Origin: Agromyces cavernae
GTDB lineage: Bacteria; Actinomycetota; Actinomycetes; Actinomycetales; Microbacteriaceae
Direction of reading: 5' to 3'
DNA: 64,000 nt
NCBI RefSeq assembly: GCF_021044935.1
Contig: NZ_JAJNMP010000004.1
Coordinates: 186,001 to 250,000, forward strand
A program made the position numbers and the translations under genes. The notes beneath the pieces were generated by a model. It worked only from the letters and a program-made list of their open reading frames with translations. It was not told the origin of the DNA and searched no databases. Positions within the stretch are counted from its first letter, which is position 1, and every line of letters begins with the position of its first letter. Positions 1 to 8,150 of the stretch are shown piece by piece.

Positions 1-92
1 ACGACGCCGCGGTCGTCGATCGCGATGCGCTCGGGGGTCGCCCGCGCCCGATCGCGCGTCCAGCGACCGAGGGTGTGCAGACCGTCAGGCAT
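1..92 (-). CDS. AMP-dependent acyl-CoA synthetase, N-terminal fragment (runs off the left edge)
   Basis: Only the first 30 codons are in the window. They read MPDGLHTLGRWTRDRA and then RATPERIAIDDRG, which is the usual opening of fatty-acyl/aryl-CoA ligases of the ANL superfamily, just before the adenylation core. The ATG overlaps the stop of the upstream permease gene by eight bases, so the two are translationally coupled. Being last in a Liv-type transporter operon suggests that the ligase activates the imported acid to its CoA thioester. The family call rests on a short stretch; substrate is unknown. Confidence 0.6.
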   Translation of the reverse strand, partial: MPDGLHTLGRWTRDRARATPERIAIDDRGV

Positions 93-1269
93 CCGCGGCC
101 TCCTCCGATTCGACCGGGTGCTGCTTCCGACCGGTTCGGATGCGTTGCGGGATTCCCGCGATCCCCCCGGGCAGGAACAGCACCACGAGGATGAAGAGCG
201 TTCCCAGAATGAACAGCGGCTCGGACAGCGGGACGCGGAGCACGGCGGGCAGACCTGCGATGAAGTCGGAGCCCGCGAGCGCCGTGAGCCGCTGATCGAG
301 CAGTGTGTAGACGATACCGCCCACGATCGCGCCCCAGCGATACCCCACCCCGCCGAGCACGACGATCACGAGGATCGTGAGGGTGAAGTCGGCCGTGGCG
401 ATGCGGGGCGCGGCACCCGATTGCAGCAGCAGGTAGCCCATGCCGGCGATCGCGGCGAGCGTCGACGCGACGATGAAGATGAGGAACTTCACCCGGTACG
501 GACGGATGCCGAGCACGCGCACGCGCAACTCGTTCTCGCGCGTCGCCTCGGCGACGTGGCCGGCACGGCTGCGTTCGACCCAGAGCACCACGAGGTAGAC
601 GAACACGAGGATGCCGAGCGCCAGCCAGTAGAGGTTGCGCGTGTTGAGCACCCCGACGAGCGCGTCGGGCACGTTGGCGATGTCGAGCGAGAGTCCCTCG
701 TCGCCGCCGGTCGCCCCGCCGGGGTTGCGGCGGATGAGCACCGACCCGGCCTGGGCGAAGGCGAGCGTGACCATCGCGAACGAGATGCCCGTGACCCGAA
801 GGGCCAGCGACCCGACGGTGGCGGCGAGCACGATGCCGAAGACCAGCGTCACGACGATCGACGCGAGGAAGATGAGCTCGCTCGGCCACTCCACCGGCGC
901 GAAGTACTCGAGTGCCATTCCGAGCCCGTACGCGCCCGCGGCGAAGAACAGCGCGTGCCCGAACGAGAGCAGGCCGGCCAAACCGAACATCATGCGGTAG
1001 CTGAGCGCGAGCGCCGCGATGAGCATCGCGTAGGCGAGCAGCTGCAGGGTGCCCGGGGTGTAGGTCGGGCCGGGCAGCACGCCCGGGATCTCGATCGCGA
1101 GCAGCGGCAGGATCGCGAGCACGACCACGAGCGCGATCCCGCCGATGAGGAGCGCGAGCGGTCGCCGGGTGGATGCCTCGCCGCCCGCCTTGCCGTCGGG
1201 TGCCGGTGCGGGCGCCTCGGTCGCTGAGCCAGTCGACGCGGGCGCGGAATCGGTGAGCTGCTGGTTCAT
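85..1269 (-). CDS. livM: Liv-type ABC transporter permease (LivM-like)
   Basis: A 394-residue inner-membrane permease of the branched-chain amino acid/urea family. After a hydrophilic N-terminus of about 45 residues there are roughly ten hydrophobic segments, and the middle holds the family's EAA-type loop (VLGIRPYRVKFLIFI). The ATG at 1269 is chosen because it overlaps the LivH stop as ATGA and gives a normal-length product; the same frame stays open further upstream inside livH without a better start. LivM forms a heterodimeric channel with LivH, driven by LivG and LivF. The C-terminus is charged (RTGRKQHPVESEE). Its stop overlaps the acyl-CoA synthetase start. Confidence 0.88.
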   Translation of the reverse strand: MNQQLTDSAPASTGSATEAPAPAPDGKAGGEASTRRPLALLIGGIALVVVLAILPLLAIEIPGVLPGPTYTPGTLQLLAYAMLIAALALSYRMMFGLAGLLSFGHALFFAAGAYGLGMALEYFAPVEWPSELIFLASIVVTLVFGIVLAATVGSLALRVTGISFAMVTLAFAQAGSVLIRRNPGGATGGDEGLSLDIANVPDALVGVLNTRNLYWLALGILVFVYLVVLWVERSRAGHVAEATRENELRVRVLGIRPYRVKFLIFIVASTLAAIAGMGYLLLQSGAAPRIATADFTLTILVIVVLGGVGYRWGAIVGGIVYTLLDQRLTALAGSDFIAGLPAVLRVPLSEPLFILGTLFILVVLFLPGGIAGIPQRIRTGRKQHPVESEEAADA

Positions 1270-2141
1270 GCGACCTTCCCCATGAGTCCACGCGGGCGCA
1301 CGAGCAGCACCGCGGCGAGGGCGATGACGACGACGAGGTCGCCGGTGCCGCCGAGGTAGAAGTTGGCGAACTGCTGGAGCACCGCCACGAGCACCGACGC
1401 GATCGCCGCTCCCGTCAGCGAGCCGAGACCGCCGATGACGGTGACGATGAACGCGAAGATGAGCAGCACCGATCCGAGGTGCGCCGAGACGTAGCCGTAG
1501 TACACCGACGCGAGCACGCCGCCGAGCCCTGCGGCCGCGCCGCCGATCGCGAACACGAGCGTGAACGAGCGCCGCACGTCGATGCCGAGCGCCGTCACCA
1601 TCGAGCGGTTCTCGACGCCGGCGCGGATGATCAGCCCGTAGCGGGTCCTGCGGAGGAACAGCACGATGCCGCCGAGCACGAGCGCCGCGCAGGCGATGAG
1701 CAGGAACCGGTCGTTCGGGATCTTCGCGCCGAGGATCTCGGTGGTCTGCGTGAGCCAGTCGGGCTTCGCCGTGTAGATCGGGTCGGTGCCCCAGATGCCC
1801 TCGAAGAGCGCGACGCTCGCGAGCGAGAGGCCGACGGTGACGAGCGCCTGCTCGATGTGCCGCTCGTAGAGCCGGCGGATGAGGAAGTACTCGGTCGCCG
1901 CCGCGACGATCGCGCCGACGATCATGCCGACGAGTGCGGAGAGCAGGAGGCCCCACCAGGTGCCGTCGGACACCCGGCGGCCGACCTCCCAGCCGAGGAA
2001 GGCGGCGATCGTGAGGAACGCGCCGTGGGCGAAGTTCAGGACGCCCATGAGCCCGTAGATGAGCGAGAGGCCGCTCGCGACGAGGAAGTAGAGGGCGCCG
2101 AGCCCGAGTCCGGTGATGACGAGGAGGAGCACGGTGCTCAT
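1266..2141 (-). CDS. livH: Liv-type ABC transporter permease (LivH-like)
   Basis: A 291-residue permease with about eight transmembrane segments. It carries the LivH hallmark near residues 29-40 (YGLMGVLNFAHG) and the cytoplasmic coupling region GVENRSMVTALGIDV. It partners LivM in the membrane channel. It overlaps livF upstream and livM downstream by four bases each, so all four transporter genes after livK form one tightly coupled message. The substrate cannot be read from the permease; the linked CoA ligase and thiolase argue for a carboxylic acid rather than necessarily leucine, isoleucine or valine. Confidence 0.9.
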   Translation of the reverse strand: MSTVLLLVITGLGLGALYFLVASGLSLIYGLMGVLNFAHGAFLTIAAFLGWEVGRRVSDGTWWGLLLSALVGMIVGAIVAAATEYFLIRRLYERHIEQALVTVGLSLASVALFEGIWGTDPIYTAKPDWLTQTTEILGAKIPNDRFLLIACAALVLGGIVLFLRRTRYGLIIRAGVENRSMVTALGIDVRRSFTLVFAIGGAAAGLGGVLASVYYGYVSAHLGSVLLIFAFIVTVIGGLGSLTGAAIASVLVAVLQQFANFYLGGTGDLVVVIALAAVLLVRPRGLMGKVA

Positions 2142-2896
2142 CGGAGTTCCTCCGTGATGTCGATGGATGCCGCGGGGACGGCGTCGTGGGCGGATTCGTC
2201 GGTGGCCACGCCGAGGTATCGCTGGATGCGAGCCTCGTCGTCGAGCAGGTCGGCGGCGGATCCGCTGAACACCACGCGCCCGCCCGAGAGCACCACGACC
2301 CGCTCGGCGAGCTTGCGGATGACGTGCAGGTTCTGTTCGACGAGGAGGATCGGCACGGTCTTCGCGGCCTCGGCGAGCGCGGCGGCGACCTCGTCGACGA
2401 TGCGCGGGGCGAGGCCCTTCGTGGGCTCGTCGACGAGCAGCAGCCGGTTCTCGTTCACGAGCGCCCTGGCGAGCGACACCATCTGCTGCTGGCCGCCCGA
2501 GAGCGTGCCGGCGCGCTGTGCGCGACGGGCGTGGATGTCGGGGAACAGCCGCTCGATGAGCTCGCGGCGCGGCCGGTCGTCGCGTTCGGCGAGCCGCAGG
2601 TTCTCGGCGACGCTGAGCGAGCCGAACACCTCGCGGTCCTCGGGCACGTAGCCGACGCCGCGCTGCACGATGCGGTGCGTCGGGAGCCGGTCGATGCGCT
2701 CACCGCCGAGGCGCACGTCGCCCGTGCGGTCGATGAGTCCGAGGATGGACTTGATCGTCGAGGTCTTGCCGACGCCGTTGCGGCCGAGCAGGGCGGTCAC
2801 ACCCGAGGCGGGGACCTCGAACGAGACGTCCTCGACGACCTGCTGCCCGGCGATGCGGCCGTGCAGGCCCTCGACGACGAGGATGGGCGCGCTCAT
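2138..2896 (-). CDS. livF: Liv-type ABC transporter ATP-binding protein (LivF-like)
   Basis: A 252-residue ABC ATPase with Walker A GRNGVGKTS near residue 38, signature LSGGQQQM, Walker B LLLVDEPTKG and an H-loop-position EQN. The phrase GYVPEDREVFGSLSV is typical of the LivF subgroup. It carries about 25 extra residues after the ATPase core (GVATDESAHDAV onward). It hydrolyses ATP on the cytoplasmic face and pairs with LivG. Both ends overlap the neighbouring genes by four bases. Confidence 0.9.
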   Translation of the reverse strand: MSAPILVVEGLHGRIAGQQVVEDVSFEVPASGVTALLGRNGVGKTSTIKSILGLIDRTGDVRLGGERIDRLPTHRIVQRGVGYVPEDREVFGSLSVAENLRLAERDDRPRRELIERLFPDIHARRAQRAGTLSGGQQQMVSLARALVNENRLLLVDEPTKGLAPRIVDEVAAALAEAAKTVPILLVEQNLHVIRKLAERVVVLSGGRVVFSGSAADLLDDEARIQRYLGVATDESAHDAVPAASIDITEELR

Positions 2897-3648
2897 ACCG
2901 GCTCTCCAAGGTAGGCGGACTGCACCGTGGGATTCGCCATCACGGCCGCGGGGGTGTCGACGGCGAGCAGTTCGCCGTGGTGCATGACCGCGACGCGGTC
3001 GACGAGGCCGAGCACGACCTCCATGTGGTGCTCGACCATCAGCACCGTGCGCCCGCCGCGGTGCAGGCCGCGGATGACCTCGGTGATCGCGGGCACGTCG
3101 CCCGAGGCGACCCCGGCCATCGGCTCGTCGAGCAGGATGACCTTCGGATCCATGGCGATGAGCATCGCGATCTCGAGCTTGCGCTTCTCGCCGTGCGCGA
3201 GCCCCGAGGCCGTGGCGTCGGCCCGGTCGGCGAGGCCGACCTCGGCGAGCGCCGTTCGCGCGGCCGTGGTCGCGGCATCCGTGCGACGAGGAGTGCGGAA
3301 GACGGATGTCGCGTGCCCGGCGTGCGCCTGGGCCGCGAGCCGCACGTTCTCGAGCACGGTGAGCGCCGGGAACAGGCTCGACGTCTGGAACGTGCGCCCG
3401 AGCCCCGCCGTCGCCCGACGGTGGATCGGCACCTGGGTGACATCGCGCCCGTCGAGGTGCACCGTGCCCTCGGTGGGACGCACGACGCCCGAGATGACGT
3501 TGAAGAGGGTCGTCTTGCCGGCGCCGTTGGGGCCGATCACCCCCAGCATCTCGCCCGCGGGCACCCGCAGCGACACATCCTGGAGGATGCGCGCGCCGCC
3601 GATGCGCAGGCCGATGTGCTCGAGGGTGAGCACCGCGTGGTCGGTCAT
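2893..3648 (-). CDS. livG: Liv-type ABC transporter ATP-binding protein (LivG-like)
   Basis: A 251-residue ABC ATPase. Walker A is GPNGAGKTT (about 38-46), followed by the LivG-type GLGRTFQTSSLFP, the atypical signature LAHGEKRKLE (LivG proteins commonly replace LSGGQ), Walker B VILLDEPMAG and the H-loop VEHHM. The ATG at 3648 is the first gene after a strong hairpin separating it from livK. It is the second ATPase of the LivGF pair. Confidence 0.9.
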   Translation of the reverse strand: MTDHAVLTLEHIGLRIGGARILQDVSLRVPAGEMLGVIGPNGAGKTTLFNVISGVVRPTEGTVHLDGRDVTQVPIHRRATAGLGRTFQTSSLFPALTVLENVRLAAQAHAGHATSVFRTPRRTDAATTAARTALAEVGLADRADATASGLAHGEKRKLEIAMLIAMDPKVILLDEPMAGVASGDVPAITEVIRGLHRGGRTVLMVEHHMEVVLGLVDRVAVMHHGELLAVDTPAAVMANPTVQSAYLGEPV

Positions 3649-3681
3649 GGTCGCCTTACTGGTCGTACCGTCGGGGGGATG

Positions 3682-3715
3682 GTCCGGCGGCCGCGTCGGG
3701 GCGCGACCGCCGGAC
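3682..3715 (-). terminator. Intra-operon hairpin between livK and livG (attenuator candidate)
   Basis: Positions 3682-3695 and 3702-3715 are inverted repeats of 14 bases with one mismatch, closing a 6-base loop. There is no run of T after it. In the direction of transcription it lies after the livK stop and 33 bases before the livG start. Such hairpins in binding-protein operons often let the binding protein be made in excess over the membrane components. Function is inferred from position and structure only. Confidence 0.55.
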
Positions 3716-3729
3716 TGCTCAGCGGGTGC

Positions 3730-4929
3730 TCAGCCGGCGGCCGGCGGAGCGACCTCTTCGGCGTCGACCGTGTCGATGAGCTCGGGCACCCAGTCGGCGC
3801 CGTCCTGCACGAGCTTGGCCTGGTACATCGGCTGGATGACCGCGTGGTCGCCTTCGCGCACGGTGATCTCGCCCTTGACCGAGTCGAACGTGTAGCCCTC
3901 GAGCGCGCCGATCATGCCGTCGACGGTGTCGCCGCCCTCGCGCACCGCCTGCACGATCATCTGCGCGGCGACGAAGCCGTCGGGCGAGAACAGGTCGGCG
4001 ACCGCGCCTTCACCGTCGAGGTACTCGATCATCGCGGCCTCGGCGTCGGTGCCCGAGGCTCCGCCGAAGTAGTGGTTGAGGAACGAGATGTCGGCGGAGG
4101 CGTCGCCGTAGGCGCCGTAGGTCGCCACGTCGCCGAGGCCGGTGACGACCGGGACGGCGTCGAACACGCCCTGCTGCGACAGCGCCGTCCACATCGCACC
4201 CGACGAGGCTCCGGCCCACGCGACGAACACGAGGTCGGGCGAGGCGGCGAGCAGCTGCTGCGCGAACGGGGTGAACTCGGTGGCGTCTTCGGCCACGAGC
4301 ACGCCCTCGACCGTGGCGCCCTGGCCGCCGAGCACGGCCTCCACGCCGGCGAGGTTGCCCTGGCCGAACGCGGTGTCCTGCGCGAACACGACGACCTTCT
4401 TGCCCTCGGGGTCGCCGATGAAGGTACCGGCGGTCGCGACGTCCTGGAAGGTCTGGCGGCCCGACCGGAAGGTGTACTCGTTGACCCCCGTGATGGCGTC
4501 GGTCGCGGCGGGGCCCGAGATGTAGAGGATCTTGTTCTGGGCGGCCTGCTCGGCGAGTGCCGTGGCGATGCCCGAGACGACGGTGCCGGCGATGATCTGC
4601 GTGCCCTGGCCGATGACGTCCTTCGCGAGCGAGACGGCCGTGTCGGGGTTGCCCTGGTCGTCGAGCCACTCGATGTCGAGTTCGCGGCCGTCGACCGTGC
4701 CGGTGCCGTCGGTGGCGTAGTCGAGGCCCGCCTCGAAGCCCTTGGTGTAGGCCTCGCCGTAGGCCGCGAGCGGACCGGTCTGGCTCGTGATCATCGAGAC
4801 CGACACCGGAGCGCCGGCATCGGTCGCTCCGGCGTCGCCGCCGCCCGAGGTGGTCGGCGCGCACCCGACCAGTGCAATGGTCGCGGCGGCGATGACGGCC
4901 GTCGCGAGGTACTTCTTCGTAACCCGCAT
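3730..4929 (-). CDS. livK: Liv-type ABC transporter substrate-binding lipoprotein
   Basis: A 399-residue periplasmic-binding-protein-like lipoprotein. It starts MRVTKKYLATAV, continues with a hydrophobic stretch and a lipobox ending LVGC, then a Ser/Gly-rich linker and a two-lobed Peripla_BP_6 domain (SQTGPLAAYGEAYTKGF is the typical first strand). I chose the ATG at 4929 because GAGAGG sits about seven bases upstream; the frame opens five codons earlier at a TTG with no such site. The lipidated protein delivers ligand to LivHM at the outer face of the membrane. It is the first gene of the operon. Confidence 0.88.
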   Translation of the reverse strand: MRVTKKYLATAVIAAATIALVGCAPTTSGGGDAGATDAGAPVSVSMITSQTGPLAAYGEAYTKGFEAGLDYATDGTGTVDGRELDIEWLDDQGNPDTAVSLAKDVIGQGTQIIAGTVVSGIATALAEQAAQNKILYISGPAATDAITGVNEYTFRSGRQTFQDVATAGTFIGDPEGKKVVVFAQDTAFGQGNLAGVEAVLGGQGATVEGVLVAEDATEFTPFAQQLLAASPDLVFVAWAGASSGAMWTALSQQGVFDAVPVVTGLGDVATYGAYGDASADISFLNHYFGGASGTDAEAAMIEYLDGEGAVADLFSPDGFVAAQMIVQAVREGGDTVDGMIGALEGYTFDSVKGEITVREGDHAVIQPMYQAKLVQDGADWVPELIDTVDAEEVAPPAAG

Positions 4930-4972
4930 TGGATTGCCTCTCAACAGTGAATGGCTGGACGTGTGATGCAGA

Positions 4973-4983
4973 ACCTGACAGGT
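4973..4983. promoter_or_regulatory. Short perfect palindrome in the livK/thiolase divergent region
   Basis: ACCTGACAGGT is an 11-base perfect palindrome lying 44 bases upstream of livK and 73 bases upstream of the thiolase gene. A TACCAT box at 5003-5008 could be a weak -10 for the thiolase. The position fits an operator serving both divergent units, but no regulator gene lies next to it, so this is a candidate only. Confidence 0.3.
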
Positions 4984-5056
4984 GGTTCAGGTGTCATGAA
5001 CGTACCATAGAGTTGAACGCGAGCAGCTCGCAACCGAACGAAGGAGTTCCGAAGAC

Positions 5057-6241
5057 ATGAGCATCCCCGACGTCGTCATCATCGCGGGGGCACGCACCCC
5101 GTTCGCCCGTATCAACGGCAACCTCGCGAACCAGTCGGCGGTTCAGCTCGGCACCGTCGCCATCCGTGGCGCTCTCGAGAAGGCCGGGGTCTCCCCCGAC
5201 GACGTCGACGCCGTCATCATGGGCCAGGTGCTGCAGGCCGGCGCCGGCCAGAACCCCGCCAAGCAGTCCGCCGTCGCCGCCGGCATCCCGTGGCGCGTTC
5301 CCGCGACGACCCTCAACAAGGTGTGCCTCTCGGGCCTCGTCGCCATCACCGACGCGGCACGCCTCATCCGCCTCGGCGAGGCGTCCGTCGTCGTCGCCGG
5401 CGGACAGGAGTCGATGACCAACGCGCCCCACCTGCTGCCCGGTTCCCGCGCCGGCCACGTGTACGGCTCGGTCGAGATGCTCGACCATGCCGCCGCCGAC
5501 GGCCTCACCGACGCGTTCGACCACGACTCGATGGGCGCCTCGACCGAGCGCTTCAATGCCCGCTACGGCATCGAGCGTCCTGAGCAGGACGAGATCGCGG
5601 CCGCCTCGCACGTGCGCGCCGGCGGCGCCCAAGCGTCCGGGGTCTTCGCCGACGAGATCGTGCCCGTCGAGATCCCGCAGCGCAAGGGCGACCCGGTCGT
5701 CGTCGACGCCGACCAGGGCGTTCGGCCCGACTCCACCGTCGAGGTGCTCGCGAAGCTGCGCCCGGCCTTCACCGCCGACGGCTCGATCACCGCGGGCAAC
5801 TCGTCGCCGCTCTCCGACGGCGCGGCCGCCGTGGTGGTCGCGAGCCGCGAATGGGCCGAGTCGAAGGGGCTGCCGTGGCTCGCCCTCGTCGGTGCCGCCG
5901 GACAGGTCGCCGGGCCCGACAACTCGCTGCACTCCCAGCCGTCGAACGCGATCGCCGCGGCCCTCGAGAAGGGCGGCGTCGCGGCATCCGACCTCGACGT
6001 CGTCGAGATCAACGAGGCGTTCGCCGCGGTCTCGCTGCAGTCCACGCGCGACCTCGACCTCTCGAGCGACATCGTCAACATGCACGGCGGCGCGATCGCC
6101 CTCGGCCACCCGATCGGCGCTTCGGGCGCACGCCTCGCACTGCACGCGGCGCTCGAGCTGTCGCGTCGGGGCGGCGGCAATGCCGCGGTCGCGCTCTGCG
6201 GCGGCGGCGGCCAGGGCGAGGCGCTGCTGCTTTCGCGCTGA
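5057..6241 (+). CDS. Acetyl-CoA C-acyltransferase (thiolase)
   Basis: A 394-residue thiolase, the normal family length. The nucleophilic cysteine is Cys90 (NKVCLSG), the EINEAFAA motif is near 317, the catalytic histidine is His351 (GHPIGASG) and the second cysteine is Cys381 (CGGGGQGEA). It either condenses two acetyl-CoA or cleaves 3-ketoacyl-CoA; the sequence alone does not decide. The start has a good AAGGAG site. Its divergent neighbours are a Liv-type importer and an acyl-CoA ligase, which suggests beta-oxidation-like catabolism of an imported acid. The C-terminus runs straight into the inverted-repeat element. Confidence 0.93.
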   Translation: MSIPDVVIIAGARTPFARINGNLANQSAVQLGTVAIRGALEKAGVSPDDVDAVIMGQVLQAGAGQNPAKQSAVAAGIPWRVPATTLNKVCLSGLVAITDAARLIRLGEASVVVAGGQESMTNAPHLLPGSRAGHVYGSVEMLDHAAADGLTDAFDHDSMGASTERFNARYGIERPEQDEIAAASHVRAGGAQASGVFADEIVPVEIPQRKGDPVVVDADQGVRPDSTVEVLAKLRPAFTADGSITAGNSSPLSDGAAAVVVASREWAESKGLPWLALVGAAGQVAGPDNSLHSQPSNAIAAALEKGGVAASDLDVVEINEAFAAVSLQSTRDLDLSSDIVNMHGGAIALGHPIGASGARLALHAALELSRRGGGNAAVALCGGGGQGEALLLSR

Positions 6242-6252
6242 CCACGGCCTTC

Positions 6253-6357
6253 GTCGGTCGAGTAGGCGCGAAGCGGTCGGTCGAGTAGGCGCGAAGCGCC
6301 GTATCGAGACCACGTGACCCGGGTATCGATACGCGCCTTCGGCGCTACTCGACCGAC
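6253..6357. repeat. REP-like inverted-repeat element with a tandem-duplicated arm
   Basis: Positions 6253-6275 and 6276-6298 are perfect 23-base tandem copies. The second copy extends to 6311 as a 36-base arm that is inversely repeated at 6322-6357 with few differences, leaving a 10-base loop. Each arm contains its own small hairpin (GGCGC..GCGCC). The element fills the gap between the thiolase and ltrA genes. A related element occurs at 61323-61446. Palindromic arms of this kind behave like REP/BIME elements and could act as a terminator. Confidence 0.85.
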
Positions 6358-6382
6358 GCCCGCGCGTGCGACGATGTGTGCC

Positions 6383-7639
6383 ATGAGCACGCCGGCCGCG
6401 CACCCCCCGCTCGACCACCGCCTACGGCGCATGGTCGGTCGCGACCCGAACGAGCCGCACCGCGCCGCGACCCCGCTCGAGCTCCTCTTCGACCTGACGT
6501 TCGTCGTCGCGTTCAGCCAGGCCGGCGCGCAGGCGGCGCACCTGCTCGAACTCGGGCACTGGGGCCCGGCGTTCCTGGGCTTCTCGCTCGCGGTGTTCGC
6601 GATCTGCCTCGCGTGGATCAACTACTCGTGGCTCGCGTCGGCGTACGACACCGACGACGCGTTCTTCCGCATCGCGACCATGGTGCAGATGCTCGGGGTG
6701 CTCGTGCTCGCCCTCGGGCTCCCGCCGGCGTTCCAATCGATCGACGAGGGCGAACACCTCGACAACGGCGTGATGATCGCCGGCTACGTGATCATGCGCG
6801 TCGCGACCATCGCCCTCTGGCTGCGCATCGCCCGCCACGACCCCGCGCACCGGCCGTCGGCGCTCACCTACGCGATCGCCGTCGGCGCCATCCAGGTCGG
6901 CTGGGTGATCTCCATCTTCATCAACCCGTCGCTGCCGGTGATGCTCGGCATCTTCGCGGTCCTCGGCACGCTCGAACTGGTCTGCCCCTACGTGATCGAG
7001 CGCCGGGTGGGCGGCACCCCGTGGCACGCCCACCACATCGCCGAGCGCTACGGGCTGCTCGTCATCATCACTCTCGGCGAGGTCGTGCTCGGCACGATCC
7101 TCGCGATCTCGGCCGTGGTCGAGGAGCAGGACTGGTCGGTCGAGGCGGCCCTCGTCGCGTTCGGCGGCACCCTGCTGGCGTTCGCCATGTGGTGGGTGTA
7201 CTTCACGATGCCGTCGGCCAAGGTGCTGACGCGCTTCCGCAAGCGCGGGTTCATCTGGGGATACGGGCACTTCTTCATCTTCGGCTCGCTCGCCGCGACC
7301 GGTGCCGGCCTGCACGTCGCGGCCTACGTGATCGAGGGCGTCGCGCACATCGGCACGATCGAGGCGATGCTCACTGTCGCAGTGCCCGTCGGCGTCTTCC
7401 TGATCGCGCTGTTCACCGTCTACTCGCTGCTGCTGCGCCAGTTCGACCCGTTCCACATCTGGCTCTTCATCGGCAGCATCGTCATGCTCGTGATCGCGGT
7501 GTGGGCGGTCGCCGCGGGCGCGAGCATGGGCACGGGCATCGTGCTCGCCGCGCTCTCGCCCGTCGTCGTCATCGTCGGCTACGAGACCGTCGGCCACCGG
7601 CACCAGGCGGCAGCGCTCGAGCGGGCGCTCGCCGGCTGA
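6383..7639 (+). CDS. LtrA family (low temperature requirement A) membrane protein
   Basis: A 418-residue polytopic membrane protein with about ten to twelve hydrophobic segments. It opens with the family signature TPLELLFDLTFVVAFSQ near residue 28 and has later conserved blocks such as HHIAERYGLLVIITLGE and HFFIFGSL. LtrA proteins are named for a Listeria cold-growth phenotype; their biochemical role is not established. I chose the ATG at 6383 because the frame upstream of it is made of the inverted-repeat element. No clear ribosome site is visible. It ends just before a strong bidirectional hairpin. Confidence 0.85.
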   Translation: MSTPAAHPPLDHRLRRMVGRDPNEPHRAATPLELLFDLTFVVAFSQAGAQAAHLLELGHWGPAFLGFSLAVFAICLAWINYSWLASAYDTDDAFFRIATMVQMLGVLVLALGLPPAFQSIDEGEHLDNGVMIAGYVIMRVATIALWLRIARHDPAHRPSALTYAIAVGAIQVGWVISIFINPSLPVMLGIFAVLGTLELVCPYVIERRVGGTPWHAHHIAERYGLLVIITLGEVVLGTILAISAVVEEQDWSVEAALVAFGGTLLAFAMWWVYFTMPSAKVLTRFRKRGFIWGYGHFFIFGSLAATGAGLHVAAYVIEGVAHIGTIEAMLTVAVPVGVFLIALFTVYSLLLRQFDPFHIWLFIGSIVMLVIAVWAVAAGASMGTGIVLAALSPVVVIVGYETVGHRHQAAALERALAG

Positions 7640-7650
7640 CCGAACGTCGA

Positions 7651-7682
7651 CGAGGGGCGGATGCCGCGACATCCGCCCCTCG
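7651..7682. terminator. Bidirectional hairpin terminator between ltrA and the SHOCT gene
   Basis: A perfect 13-base stem (7651-7663 with 7670-7682) closes a 6-base loop, without a T run. It lies between two convergent genes, 11 bases after the ltrA stop. The inner ends of the stem are GGATG and CATCC, a pattern shared with other hairpins in this window. Confidence 0.75.
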
Positions 7683-7695
7683 CGATCTGCGAACG

Positions 7696-8007
7696 CTACG
7701 CGTTCGGCCGGTTCGCACGCAGCACCTCGAGGCGTGCGCGGTACTCGGTCTCGTCGATGTCGCCCTTCGCGAACCGCTCGGCGAGCGTCGACTCGGCGCT
7801 CGCGCCGGCGCGCATCCACGGCGGGCCGTACGAGCCTTCGGGTCCGCCTTGCGCCCAGAAGCGACGCCGGCTGCGCATGATCAGGAAGATGATGAGCCCG
7901 ATGACCAGGAACCAGAAGATCGGGACGAGGATGAAGGCCCATCCGAACCCGGGCCCCCAAGGGCCGGTGTGGGCGGCCACCGAGGTGGCGGCGAGCGTGG
8001 CGAGCAT
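7696..8007 (-). CDS. Small SHOCT-domain membrane protein
   Basis: A 103-residue protein. A hydrophobic N-terminus and one strong membrane segment (about residues 22-45, FGWAFILVPIFWFLVIG) are followed by an arginine patch and a C-terminal SHOCT motif (LAERFAKGDIDETEYRARL). The ATG at 8007 has a GGGAGAA site a few bases upstream; an open frame continues another 31 codons upstream without family-like sequence. SHOCT domains are short and function-poor, often on cytoplasmic tails of small membrane proteins. It lies downstream of the two-component genes and may be co-expressed despite the intervening hairpin. Confidence 0.75.
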   Translation of the reverse strand: MLATLAATSVAAHTGPWGPGFGWAFILVPIFWFLVIGLIIFLIMRSRRRFWAQGGPEGSYGPPWMRAGASAESTLAERFAKGDIDETEYRARLEVLRANRPNA

Positions 8008-8105
8008 GAGGTTCTCCCGTGTTCGTGCGGCCTGCGGTTCAGGCCGTCGAGACGAGTCTCGCGAGCACCGGGGAACGGCGAATCCGCCCGGCGGAGTCAC
8101 CTGGG

Positions 8106-8123
8106 CTGCTCCCCCGGGAGCAG
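8106..8123 (-). terminator. Hairpin after the response regulator gene
   Basis: CTGCTCCC and GGGAGCAG (8106-8113, 8116-8123) form an 8-base stem with a 2-base spacer, about 28 bases after the response regulator stop in the direction of transcription. There is no T run. It is a plausible terminator for the two-component operon. Confidence 0.4.
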
Positions 8124-8150
8124 GCCGGCACCTGCTCCCACCTGCCGACG

